From the NCBI RefSeq assembly GCF_021278985.1, contig NZ_CP082833.1, positions 558,001-622,000 of the forward strand: a DNA stretch of 64,000 nt. Direction: 5' to 3'. This stretch comes from Citrobacter rodentium NBRC 105723 = DSM 16636. GTDB taxonomy: Bacteria > Pseudomonadota > Gammaproteobacteria > Enterobacterales > Enterobacteriaceae. The position numbers and the translations under genes are program-made. Numbering within the stretch: position 1 is the stretch's first letter; each line of letters opens with the position of its first letter. Shown piece after piece: positions 43,476 through 51,765 of the stretch. Under the pieces are notes generated by a model. The model made no database searches. It saw only the letters and a list, made by a program, of their open reading frames with translations, and was not told the origin of the DNA.

Positions 43476-44639
43476 TTATTTTTTGCTCTCTTCGGCCGCT
43501 GCGGGCATGTCGCTCGCGTGTTTCTGTACATACTGGGTCAGGAGACGAAGCTGTTCCTGAGTCAGTGACGTACGACCGGCCATGCCTTTAACCACCCCAA
43601 TCCACTGGTTGGCGTTAAAGCGATTCAGTTCAGTCAGACCGTGGCAACCCGTGCAGTTGTTGGCCATTAAATCAGAGGCGTAGCGCCAGATTTTTTGCTG
43701 ATCGCCAATCAGATTTTTCGCTGGCAGCCAGACCTGCAGATCCACTTCATGCCAGACCTGTCCGGTCTCTTCATCAGTGACGGTGCTGTTAACTTTCAGC
43801 GCCTTTTGCGCCTCTTCGCCCAGCAAGGCGCTCATGATGCGTTTGCCGCGGGCGGCGTAGAAGGCTTCGGTGACGCCATCCTGCTGCCAGCCGTGAACAT
43901 CGGCCAGCACCATATCCCCCTCGCGTTTCACCACGTTTACTTCGGTAGAGGCCATCAGGTTACCGTCGTTGTGGTCGCCCGCTTTCTCGCTCAGCCAGAA
44001 TGGCTGGGTCTGAATGGTGTACAGTGTGCTTACAGTGGCCGGCGTTTTCGCGGCCGCATTAGCCAGTTCGTTTGCCCCTGCCGCCGCCAGGCCGCTCATG
44101 TTCGGCAGAATGTGCGCCACGCCCTTATGACAATCGATACAGGTTTGCCCCTCTTTAATCGCCACCGGATGCTGCTTACGGGCTTCGGGGGTTTGCGCCA
44201 GGATATCCATCGCTTTGTAGTCGTGGCAGGAGCGGCAGGTGGCCGAATCGCTCTTCTTCAGACCATCCCAGACGCTCTGGGCCATCGTCAGCTTATGCGC
44301 TTCGTATTTTTCCGGGGTATCGATTTTGCCGGTCATTTCCCCCCAGACATCTTTCAGCGCGCCAATTTTGGTCAGTACATAATCGCCCGGCTGATGAGGA
44401 ACGTGGCAGTCTGCGCACTCGGCGCGAATACCTTTACTGTTTTGAAAATGCACGCTGCCCTGATATTCCGCGAGAGGCTGCTGCATGGTATGACACGATA
44501 CACAAAATTCGGTATCGCTGGTTTTATGCATTATTGTCGCGGTCCCCGCCAGCAATACCACGCCAACAATGATCCCAATCAGCAAAGCGATAAATATAAT
44601 TTTTCGCCTGCCTGAGCGTTCCAGTGAAATTTTGCTCAT
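43476..44639 (-). CDS. torC: TorC/TorY-type pentahaem c-type cytochrome
   Basis: A 387-residue NapC/NirT-family quinol dehydrogenase. A single N-terminal transmembrane anchor (residues about 12-34) is followed by four Cys-x-x-Cys-His motifs (CVSCH, CADCH, CRSCH, CIDCH) in the first 180 residues and a fifth (CTGCH) in the C-terminal domain, as in TorC and TorY. It takes electrons from menaquinol and passes them to the reductase encoded directly downstream. TorC and TorY are hard to tell apart by eye; the lack of torD and torT/S/R nearby makes a torYZ-like role possible. Confidence 0.88.
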   Translation of the reverse strand: MSKISLERSGRRKIIFIALLIGIIVGVVLLAGTATIMHKTSDTEFCVSCHTMQQPLAEYQGSVHFQNSKGIRAECADCHVPHQPGDYVLTKIGALKDVWGEMTGKIDTPEKYEAHKLTMAQSVWDGLKKSDSATCRSCHDYKAMDILAQTPEARKQHPVAIKEGQTCIDCHKGVAHILPNMSGLAAAGANELANAAAKTPATVSTLYTIQTQPFWLSEKAGDHNDGNLMASTEVNVVKREGDMVLADVHGWQQDGVTEAFYAARGKRIMSALLGEEAQKALKVNSTVTDEETGQVWHEVDLQVWLPAKNLIGDQQKIWRYASDLMANNCTGCHGLTELNRFNANQWIGVVKGMAGRTSLTQEQLRLLTQYVQKHASDMPAAAEESKK

Positions 44640-45200
44640 CTTATTATTTAACCCTTATCCCAAATGAAAGGCACGATAGCCCTTGCCAGACAGCAATCGT
44701 TATGTAAATAAATTTATAACGATTAGTGTCACCTTCTAAGTAATTAATATTTTTGTAAAACTTTCTGGCCAGGCCAGTTATCTGAGGACGACTGGCCGGT
44801 AATTTTAGAGGGGTAATACAATACAAACCGGAGATGCCTACATGCAGTTATCAAAAATCGTTATGATGATTCTTTAAACAACGAATCGAGCAGTTGCCGT
44901 TCCATTACACGGGTACGTAACTCGTTCCGATTAAAGTCCCTACTCATAAAGTGGTCATGATGATAACCCCAAAAGCAAAAATCCTATAACAACTTTTTTA
45001 AGGATTTGCCGAACGTGACTCAGAGATAACGTCCAATAAATTCAGACTTAAATCATTAACCAGCCGCGGTTGCTGCGCTGCATTTATCGACGAAATATCC
45101 ACATCGGGTTGCTGAGGATCAGCGGAAAATTGCCGAACGGAGAAATGAAAACAGACGCAGTTAATGTCGTTACGGGGGAGCGTATGGGAGATATGGCAAC
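44640..45200. other. Intergenic region between torC and rnpB
   Basis: No firm gene. The part next to torC (44640-44830) is AT-rich and should hold the torC promoter; I see no clear TorR box. On the minus strand there is a 28-codon frame at 44861-44947 (Met-Ser-Arg-Asp-Phe-Asn-Arg-Asn-Glu). Another protein-like stretch ends at 44998 (Asn-Ala-Ala-Gln-Gln-Pro-Arg-Leu-Val-Asn-Asp-Leu-Ser-Leu-Asn). These may be relics of a gene that sits beside rnpB in relatives, such as yhaC, but I cannot prove it. Confidence 0.4.
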
Positions 45201-45231
45201 CGTTGGTGTATCTCAATGAGATACACCAACG
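45201..45231. repeat. 31-bp near-perfect palindrome downstream of rnpB
   Basis: Fifteen bases (CGTTGGTGTATCTCA) are followed by one base and their exact reverse complement. It lies 16 bases past the 3' end of rnpB. No T run follows in either direction, so it is not a standard terminator; it may be an operator, a cruciform-forming site or an RNA-processing hairpin. Confidence 0.9.
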
Positions 45232-45246
45232 TATTGTACTGGAATG

Positions 45247-45625
<379 letters not shown>

Positions 45626-45657
45626 GGCGCGCAGTATAGAGGGTTTGCGCGCCCTTG

Positions 45658-46803
45658 TCACCCTGCGTTGCGCATTCCTGCCGCCAGCGTCGCCGCAATG
45701 TTTCGCGAGGCGCGGTAAATGTTGTCAAACGCGTCGCGGAAGGCCTCTTCCAGCGTACCGATACGGGTCAGTACGCTGAACACCGCGTCGATACCATACT
45801 GATGCACCACGCCGACATCCCGCGTCAGACTGCCCGCAATGCCGATAACCGGCTTGTGGTACTTTTTCGCCACGTTCGCCACGCCGACCGGCACTTTGCC
45901 TTGAATACTTTGGCTGTCGATGCGCCCTTCGCCGGTGATCACCAGCGTGCAGTCGTGAATATGCTCTTCCAGATTCAGCGCCTGGGTGACAATTTCAATG
46001 CCGCTTTTCAGTTCCGCGCCGAGAAACGCCATTAGCGCCGCTCCCATGCCCCCCGCAGCGCCGGCGCCGGGCGCGTCCTTCACATCCACACGCAGCGATT
46101 TTTTGATAACGTCGGCGTAGTGGGTCAGATTGCTGTCCAGCTCGACGATTAACGCCTCGTTTGCCCCTTTCTGCGGCCCAAAGACCCGCGACGCGCCCTT
46201 TTCGCCGACCAGCGGATTTGTCACATCGCAGGCCACGCGGAGGGTGCAGTTTTTCAGCCGCGGATCCAGCCCCGTAATATCAATAGAGTTAAGGCTCATC
46301 AGGCTGCCGCCGCCGTAGCCAATCTCCGTGCCGCTGGCATCGCACAGCTTTGCCCCCAGCGCCTGCATCATCCCCGCGCCGCCGTCATTGGTGGCGCTGC
46401 CGCCAATGCCGATAATAATGTTCCTTGCCCCGCTTTCCAGCGCCTGCAAAATCAGCTCTCCCGTCCCGCGCGAGGTGGTAATCAGCGGGTTACGTTTTTC
46501 AGGCGGAACCAGCGCCAGTCCGCTGGCGGCGGCCATTTCGATAAACGCGGTTTTGCCGTCCCCTGACATGCCCCAGCTGGCATTCACTTTTTCGCCCAAC
46601 GGACCGGTCACCCGGGCAACGTGCTCAGTCCCCTGCGTTGCGGCAATCATCGCTTCAACCATCCCTTCTCCGCCATCGGCAACGGGAACAGAAACATAGT
46701 GCGCATCGGGAAAAATTTCCCGGAATCCTTTTTCTATCGCCTGCGCAACCTCGCTGGCAGAGAGGCTTTCTTTATAAGAGTCTGGGGCAATTACGATTTT
46801 CAT
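45658..46803 (-). CDS. garK: GarK, glycerate 2-kinase
   Basis: A 381-residue glycerate kinase (GlxK/GarK family) that makes 2-phosphoglycerate from D-glycerate, the last step of galactarate and glucarate use. Signatures: Ile-Ala-Pro-Asp-Ser-Tyr-Lys-Glu-Ser-Leu at the N-terminus, Gly-Gly-Ser-Ala-Thr-Asn-Asp-Gly-Gly-Ala-Gly near the middle and Thr-Gly-Glu-Gly-Arg-Ile-Asp. It is the last gene of the gar operon and ends 33 bases from rnpB. Confidence 0.95.
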   Translation of the reverse strand: MKIVIAPDSYKESLSASEVAQAIEKGFREIFPDAHYVSVPVADGGEGMVEAMIAATQGTEHVARVTGPLGEKVNASWGMSGDGKTAFIEMAAASGLALVPPEKRNPLITTSRGTGELILQALESGARNIIIGIGGSATNDGGAGMMQALGAKLCDASGTEIGYGGGSLMSLNSIDITGLDPRLKNCTLRVACDVTNPLVGEKGASRVFGPQKGANEALIVELDSNLTHYADVIKKSLRVDVKDAPGAGAAGGMGAALMAFLGAELKSGIEIVTQALNLEEHIHDCTLVITGEGRIDSQSIQGKVPVGVANVAKKYHKPVIGIAGSLTRDVGVVHQYGIDAVFSVLTRIGTLEEAFRDAFDNIYRASRNIAATLAAGMRNAG

Positions 46804-46815
46804 AGTGGTAGCCTG

Positions 46816-46862
46816 TTACTGCAGTACGCCGGACGGCGTTTCACTGATATCCGGCCTGCGAA
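46816..46862. repeat. REP-like element between garK and garR
   Basis: GCCGGACGGCG and the inverse ATATCCGGCCT form a REP-type palindrome, a common site for mRNA stabilisation within operons. Confidence 0.7.
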
Positions 46863-46903
46863 GCAGGCCCGGATTGCTGCGCGCCGCACGGGCGCGCCGT
46901 TAA

Positions 46904-47794
46904 TTAGCGAGTGACTTCCACTTTCGCCAGTTTTTCGTAATAGCATGCGAGCGCGCTATGATCGGCCGTACCCAGCCCGTCAGCACGCAGCGCCTGCATC
47001 ATCTCCATCACCGCCGCGGTCAACGGCAGCTGTGCGCCCACGCCGTGTGAGGTATCCAGCGCGTTCGCCAGATCCTTAATGTGCAGATCGATACGGAAAC
47101 CCGGCTTGAAGTTACGATCCATTACCATAGGCGCTTTCGCATCCAGCACGGTGCTGCCCGCCAGGCCGCCGCGAATCGCCTGATACACCAGATCCGGACT
47201 AACGCCCGCTTTTGTCGCCAGGGTCAGCGCTTCCGACATCGCGGCAATGTTCAGCGCCACAATGACCTGATTCGCCAGCTTGGTGACGTTGCCCGCACCG
47301 ATTTCGCCGGTATGCACCACCGATCCCGCCATCGCTTTCAGCAGATCGTAATATTTATCGAAAATCGCTTTGTCGCCGCCGACCATCACCGACAGGGTAC
47401 CGTCGATAGCCTTCGGCTCGCCGCCGCTTACCGGCGCGTCGAGCATATCAATGCCTTTCGCTTTCAGCGCTTCGCTAATTTCGCGGCTCGCCAGCGGTGC
47501 GATCGAACTCATGTCGATCAGCACGGTGCCCGGCTTCGCCCCTTCAATAATGCCGTTTTCGCCCAGCGCGACCTCTTTCACGTGCGGGGAGTTCGGCAGC
47601 ATGGTGATGATGACATCGCACTGCTCGGCAATCGCTTTTGCGGTGGAGGCGGCTTCTGCCCCGGCAGCAATAACTTCAGCAATCGCTTCAGGGTTACGGT
47701 CAGAAACCACCAGCGAGTAACCTGCTTTCAGGAGGTTTTTACTCATTGGTTTACCCATGATGCCAAGGCCAATAAAACCAACTTTCATAGTCAT
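46904..47794 (-). CDS. garR: GarR, tartronate semialdehyde reductase
   Basis: A 296-residue beta-hydroxyacid dehydrogenase that reduces tartronate semialdehyde to D-glycerate. The Rossmann motif Gly-Phe-Ile-Gly-Leu-Gly-Ile-Met-Gly-Lys-Pro-Met is at the N-terminus; the substrate loop Asp-Ala-Pro-Val-Ser-Gly-Gly and catalytic Lys in Gly-Asn-Val-Thr-Lys-Leu-Ala-Asn-Gln are present. It lies between garL and garK in one operon. Confidence 0.96.
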   Translation of the reverse strand: MTMKVGFIGLGIMGKPMSKNLLKAGYSLVVSDRNPEAIAEVIAAGAEAASTAKAIAEQCDVIITMLPNSPHVKEVALGENGIIEGAKPGTVLIDMSSIAPLASREISEALKAKGIDMLDAPVSGGEPKAIDGTLSVMVGGDKAIFDKYYDLLKAMAGSVVHTGEIGAGNVTKLANQVIVALNIAAMSEALTLATKAGVSPDLVYQAIRGGLAGSTVLDAKAPMVMDRNFKPGFRIDLHIKDLANALDTSHGVGAQLPLTAAVMEMMQALRADGLGTADHSALACYYEKLAKVEVTR

Positions 47795-47824
47795 ATCAAT
47801 TTTCTCTCTTGTTTGCGGTGGTGG

Positions 47825-48598
47825 TTATTTTTTAAAGGAGTCAGCCAGTTTCTGCGTGGCGGAACGGAACACGCCCAGGTCGCTGCCAACGGCCACAAAG
47901 GTGGCGCCCCATTCGAGATAGCGACGCGCGTCCGCTTCCACCGGCGCCAGAATGCCGCACGGTTTGCCGTGCGCTTTCGCACGGCTGAAGATGTGCTGAA
48001 TGGCTTTCTGCACGTCAGGATGCGAAGCGTTGCCGAGGTGGCCCAGCGCGGCAGCCAGATCGCTTGGGCCGACAAAAATGCCGTCAACGCCTTCAGTCGC
48101 CGCGATAGCGTCCACGTTATCAACGCCCTGCTGGCTTTCGATCTGCACGATGATGGTGATGTTCTTATTCGACTGCGCGAAGTAATCCGGCACCGTCCCG
48201 AACATATTGGCGCGGTGGGAGACAGAGACGCCGCGAATGCCTTCCGGCGGATAGCGGGTGGAGGCCACGGCGTTCACCGCCTCTTCTTCCGTTTCGACAA
48301 ACGGGATCAGGAAGTTATAAAAGCCAATATCCAGCAGGCGCTTGATAATCACCGGCTCGTTGGTCGGCACGCGCACGACCGGCGCGCTGGCGCTGCCTTT
48401 CAGGGCCATCAGCTGTGGAATAAAGGTCGAGACATCGTTTGGCGCATGTTCGCCATCCAGCACCAGCCAGTCGAAGCCTGCCAGTCCGAGCACTTCGGTG
48501 CTGATTGGGCTTGCCAGCGCCGACCAGCAGCCAATCTGAACCTGATGCGCAGCCAGCGCCGCCTTGAATTTGTTGGGGAAAATAGTGTTGTTCATCAC
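47825..48598 (-). CDS. garL: GarL, 5-keto-4-deoxy-D-glucarate aldolase
   Basis: A 257-residue class II aldolase of the HpcH/HpaI family that splits 5-keto-4-deoxy-D-glucarate into pyruvate and tartronate semialdehyde. Seen motifs: Asp-Gly-Glu-His-Ala-Pro-Asn-Asp (catalytic His region, residues about 46-53), Ile-Glu-Ser-Gln-Gln-Gly-Val, and Gly-Pro-Ser-Asp-Leu-Ala. In E. coli the transporter gene garP precedes garL in the operon; here garL is the first gene. Confidence 0.95.
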   Translation of the reverse strand: MMNNTIFPNKFKAALAAHQVQIGCWSALASPISTEVLGLAGFDWLVLDGEHAPNDVSTFIPQLMALKGSASAPVVRVPTNEPVIIKRLLDIGFYNFLIPFVETEEEAVNAVASTRYPPEGIRGVSVSHRANMFGTVPDYFAQSNKNITIIVQIESQQGVDNVDAIAATEGVDGIFVGPSDLAAALGHLGNASHPDVQKAIQHIFSRAKAHGKPCGILAPVEADARRYLEWGATFVAVGSDLGVFRSATQKLADSFKK

Positions 48599-49107
48599 GT
48601 TTACCTTGTCACTTAACCGTTATAGAGCGTGTTTTCGCGCCGATGAGGTCGGGATCCCTCTGCCTGCGACGGGCATCGACAGAATGAAATACCGGGCATG
48701 AATCCTCTTCTTTTTCCTCATTCGTCTTCATGGGCATTTTATCGCCCGGTATTTAAACAAACCTTTTGTTATTTAATAATGACCACGCCCATTATTAAAT
48801 AACAATTCAGAGGCAAAAAGTTCGTGGTTCAGTATAATCAGCCACCGTGCATTAGGCATTGTGCAAACGCTCATTAAACACGCTGGCGTTAAATATTATT
48901 TTGAGCATCTGCACATAATGCTGGGCGCTGATGCACAGATTTACGCTTTACCCCGGCTGCTGGCGGGGCGTGAGCCGTAGCCAGTGATCTCGATCACATT
49001 CATATTTTTGAACTCCTGACATCCTTATTTCATTAATGCCTTTTTATTTTTCAAATTCACTTAATGAATTAAATTAATATCCTCAGCAGGCTGGAGAATA
49101 CCGAGCA
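48599..49107. promoter_or_regulatory. Divergent garL/garD control region
   Basis: About 500 bases between the divergent garL and garD genes. CdaR-dependent promoters for both are expected here. It contains a 15-bp inverted repeat (separate entry) and an ATTTTATCGCCCGG-type GC box. No trace of garP, expected beside garL, is seen. Confidence 0.6.
48767..48806. repeat. 15-bp perfect inverted repeat upstream of garL
   Basis: TTGTTATTTAATAAT (48767-48781) and its exact inverse ATTATTAAATAACAA (48792-48806) flank a 10-base GC-rich spacer. An AT-rich palindrome of this size looks like a regulator site or a relic of the missing garP neighbourhood. Confidence 0.85.
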
Positions 49108-50679
49108 ATGGCCAATATCGAAATCAGACAGGAATCGCCGACGGCATTTTATATTAAGGTTCACGACAGCGATAATGTGGCGATTATTGTTAATGACCAG
49201 GGCCTGAAAGCCGGGACGCGTTTCCCGGACGGACTGGAGCTGGTTGAACATATTCCGCAGGGGCATAAGGTAGCGCTGGTCGACATCCCTGCGCTGGGCG
49301 AAATCGTTCGCTATGGCGAGGTAATTGGCTATGCCGTCCGCGATATTCCGCGCGGCAGCTGGATTGACGAATCGCTGGTCGAGTTACCGAAAGCGCCGCC
49401 GCTGCACACTCTGCCGCTGGCGACCAAAGTGCCGGAACCGCTGCCACCGCTGGAGGGTTATACCTTTGAAGGCTACCGCAACGCCGACGGCAGCGTGGGC
49501 ACCAAGAACCTGCTCGGTATTACCACCAGCGTGCATTGCGTGGCGGGCGTGGTCGATTACGTGGTGAAGATCATTGAGCGTGACCTGCTGCCAAAATACC
49601 CCAACGTCGACGGCGTCGTCGGTCTGAATCACCTGTACGGCTGCGGCGTGGCGATCAACGCGCCGGCGGCGGTAGTGCCGATTCGCACAATTCATAACCT
49701 TTCGCTGAACCCGAATTTCGGCGGCGAAGTCATGGTCATCGGCCTCGGCTGCGAAAAGCTCCAGCCGGAGCGTCTGCTGGAAGGCACCGACGACGTACAG
49801 GGCATACCGCTGGAGAGCGCCAGCATTGTCAGTCTGCAGGATGAGAAGCACGTCGGTTTCCGCTCGATGGTGGATGATATTTTGCAGGTGGCTGAGCGCC
49901 ATCTGGCGAAACTCAATCAGCGCCAGCGCGAAACCTGCCCGGCATCGGAGCTGGTTGTCGGTATGCAGTGCGGCGGCAGTGATGCGTTTTCCGGCGTGAC
50001 GGCCAACCCGGCGGTGGGCTACGCCTCAGATCTGCTGGTCCGCTGCGGCGCGACGGTGATGTTCTCGGAAGTGACCGAAGTCCGCGACGCTATCCATCTG
50101 CTGACCCCGCGCGCCATCAACGAGGAGGTGGGTAAACGGCTGCTGGAAGAGATGGCCTGGTACGATAACTACCTTGATATGGGAAAAACCGACCGCAGCG
50201 CCAACCCGTCGCCGGGCAATAAAAAAGGCGGTCTGGCGAACGTGGTGGAAAAAGCGCTGGGCTCGATTGCGAAATCCGGGAAAAGCGCGATTGTCGAAGT
50301 GCTGTCGCCGGGGCAACGACCAACCAAACGCGGCCTGATTTACGCCGCAACACCGGCCAGCGACTTTGTCTGCGGTACGCAACAGGTGGCGTCCGGGATC
50401 ACCGTTCAGGTCTTTACCACCGGACGCGGCACGCCTTACGGCCTGATGGCGGTACCGGTGATCAAAATGGCCACCCGCACCGAACTGGCGAACCGCTGGT
50501 ATGACTTAATGGACATCAACGCGGGCACCATCGCCACCGGCGAAGAAACCATTGAGCAGGTGGGTCAGAAGCTGTTCGAGTTTATTCTCGACGTCGCCAG
50601 CGGGCGCAAGAAAACCTTCTCTGACCAGTGGGGGCTACACAATCAGCTGGCGGTATTTAACCCGGCGCCGGTGACCTGA
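49108..50679 (+). CDS. garD: GarD, galactarate dehydratase
   Basis: A 523-residue iron-dependent dehydratase of the UxaA/GarD family, converting meso-galactarate to 5-keto-4-deoxy-D-glucarate. It has an N-terminal SAF-like domain (about residues 1-90) and a C-terminal catalytic domain with conserved Asn-His-Leu-Tyr-Gly-Cys-Gly and Gly-Leu-Gly-Cys-Glu. It is divergent from garLRK and followed by its own terminator. Confidence 0.96.
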   Translation: MANIEIRQESPTAFYIKVHDSDNVAIIVNDQGLKAGTRFPDGLELVEHIPQGHKVALVDIPALGEIVRYGEVIGYAVRDIPRGSWIDESLVELPKAPPLHTLPLATKVPEPLPPLEGYTFEGYRNADGSVGTKNLLGITTSVHCVAGVVDYVVKIIERDLLPKYPNVDGVVGLNHLYGCGVAINAPAAVVPIRTIHNLSLNPNFGGEVMVIGLGCEKLQPERLLEGTDDVQGIPLESASIVSLQDEKHVGFRSMVDDILQVAERHLAKLNQRQRETCPASELVVGMQCGGSDAFSGVTANPAVGYASDLLVRCGATVMFSEVTEVRDAIHLLTPRAINEEVGKRLLEEMAWYDNYLDMGKTDRSANPSPGNKKGGLANVVEKALGSIAKSGKSAIVEVLSPGQRPTKRGLIYAATPASDFVCGTQQVASGITVQVFTTGRGTPYGLMAVPVIKMATRTELANRWYDLMDINAGTIATGEETIEQVGQKLFEFILDVASGRKKTFSDQWGLHNQLAVFNPAPVT

Positions 50680-50701
50680 TCCCACTCCCCCTCTCTTCCA
50701 C

Positions 50702-50732
50702 GAAAGCATGCTTCTCCGGCATGCTTTTTTTT
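50702..50732 (+). terminator. Terminator of garD
   Basis: AAAGCATGC pairs with GCATGCTTT around a short loop (TTCTCCG) and is followed by a run of T residues. Confidence 0.92.
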
Positions 50733-50754
50733 CGCCCTGCCTTTCGCAAACCTT

Positions 50755-50859
50755 CTCTTTCTTTCGAAACTTTTATTTATCAGATCGAAATCACAAAAAC
50801 TCATTACGAAAGCCTATACATTCTTTCGAAGAAAATAAACGAAAGATTTCGGAGGAAGG
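50755..50859 (+). promoter_or_regulatory. gat operon promoter with CGAAA repeats
   Basis: The short leader holds at least five copies of CGAAA/TTTCG (TTTCTTTCGAAAC, GATCGAAATC, TACGAAAGCC, TTCTTTCGAAGA, AACGAAAGATTTCG), a pattern expected for the DeoR-family repressor GatR. The assignment to GatR is inference, since gatR itself is not in the window. Confidence 0.65.
50780..50795 (+). promoter_or_regulatory. CRP-like site ahead of gatY
   Basis: TCAGA-TCGAAA-TCACA keeps a perfect right half-site and three of five positions of the left half-site of the CRP consensus. Catabolite control of gat is known in E. coli, so the site is plausible but weak. Confidence 0.45.
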
Positions 50860-51714
50860 ATGTTTATCATCTCAGGCAAAACGATGCTCAGGAAGGCCCG
50901 GCAGGAGGGCTACGCCGTACCCGCTTTTAACATCCACAATCTCGAAACCTTACAGGTCGTGGTGGAGACAGCCGCGGAACTGCGCGCACCGCTGATTGTC
51001 GCCGGTACGCCCGGCACCTTCCGCTACGCAGGCGTGCACAATATTGTCGCGATCGCCGCAGAACTGGCGAAAAGCTGGAATCACCCGCTCGCGATCCATC
51101 TCGATCACCACGAGCAGCTCAGCGATATCCAGGACAAAGTGGCGGCAGGGGTGCGCTCCGTGATGATTGACGGTTCCCATTTGCCGTTTGCCGACAACGT
51201 CGCGCTGGTAAAAAGCGTCGTTGATTACTGCCACCGCTATGACGTCAGCGTGGAGGCGGAGCTGGGTCGGCTGGGCGGACAGGAAGACGATCTGCAGGTT
51301 GACGGAAAAGATGCGCTTTATACCCATCCCCAGCAGGCGCGCGAGTTTGTCGCCAGAACGGGGAGCGATTCTTTAGCCGTGGCTATCGGAACGGCTCACG
51401 GCCTGTACACCGCCGAACCTCAGCTTGATTTCGAACGGCTGGCGGAAATTCGCCAGCAGGTTGATATCCCGCTGGTGCTGCACGGCGCGTCCGGACTGCC
51501 CACGGACGATATTAAACGCGCGATCTCGCTCGGCATCTGCAAAGTTAACGTCGCCACCGAACTTAAAATCGCCTTTTCCACCGCCCTGAAAACCTATCTC
51601 AGCGAACACGCCCAGGCTAACGATCCCAGACATTACATGGCGCCGGCCAAAGAGGCGATGAGAGCCGTGGTGCGCAAGGTGATCGCTGACTGCGGCTGTG
51701 AAGGCAGGCTTTAA
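50860..51714 (+). CDS. gatY: GatY, tagatose-1,6-bisphosphate aldolase catalytic subunit
   Basis: A 284-residue zinc-dependent class II aldolase that cleaves tagatose 1,6-bisphosphate to glyceraldehyde 3-phosphate and dihydroxyacetone phosphate. Zinc ligands are visible in His-Leu-Asp-His-His-Glu (about 80-85), Gly-Thr-Ala-His-Gly-Leu (about 180) and Leu-His-Gly-Ala-Ser-Gly-Leu (about 208). The GGAGGAAGG site is strong. It is first in the gat operon and needs GatZ for stability. The near-identical KbaY is distinguished here by the gat gene context. Confidence 0.94.
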   Translation: MFIISGKTMLRKARQEGYAVPAFNIHNLETLQVVVETAAELRAPLIVAGTPGTFRYAGVHNIVAIAAELAKSWNHPLAIHLDHHEQLSDIQDKVAAGVRSVMIDGSHLPFADNVALVKSVVDYCHRYDVSVEAELGRLGGQEDDLQVDGKDALYTHPQQAREFVARTGSDSLAVAIGTAHGLYTAEPQLDFERLAEIRQQVDIPLVLHGASGLPTDDIKRAISLGICKVNVATELKIAFSTALKTYLSEHAQANDPRHYMAPAKEAMRAVVRKVIADCGCEGRL

Positions 51715-51734
51715 CGCCAGGCCTGGCATTGCTT

Positions 51735-51762
51735 TAAAAATAAACGAAAGATATCGGAGCCA
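51735..51762 (+). promoter_or_regulatory. Repeat of the gatY leader ahead of gatZ
   Basis: AAATAAACGAAAGATATCGG ahead of gatZ matches AAATAAACGAAAGATTTCGG ahead of gatY (from about 50833) at all but one of twenty positions. It includes the CGAAA motif and the ribosome-binding region, so it may be a second operator or a shared translational signal. Confidence 0.75.
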
Positions 51763-51765
51763 GAA

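Noticed and set aside
47081..48616. 511-codon plus-strand open frame opposite garR and garL
   Set aside because: Antisense shadow of two conserved genes with shadow-type composition.
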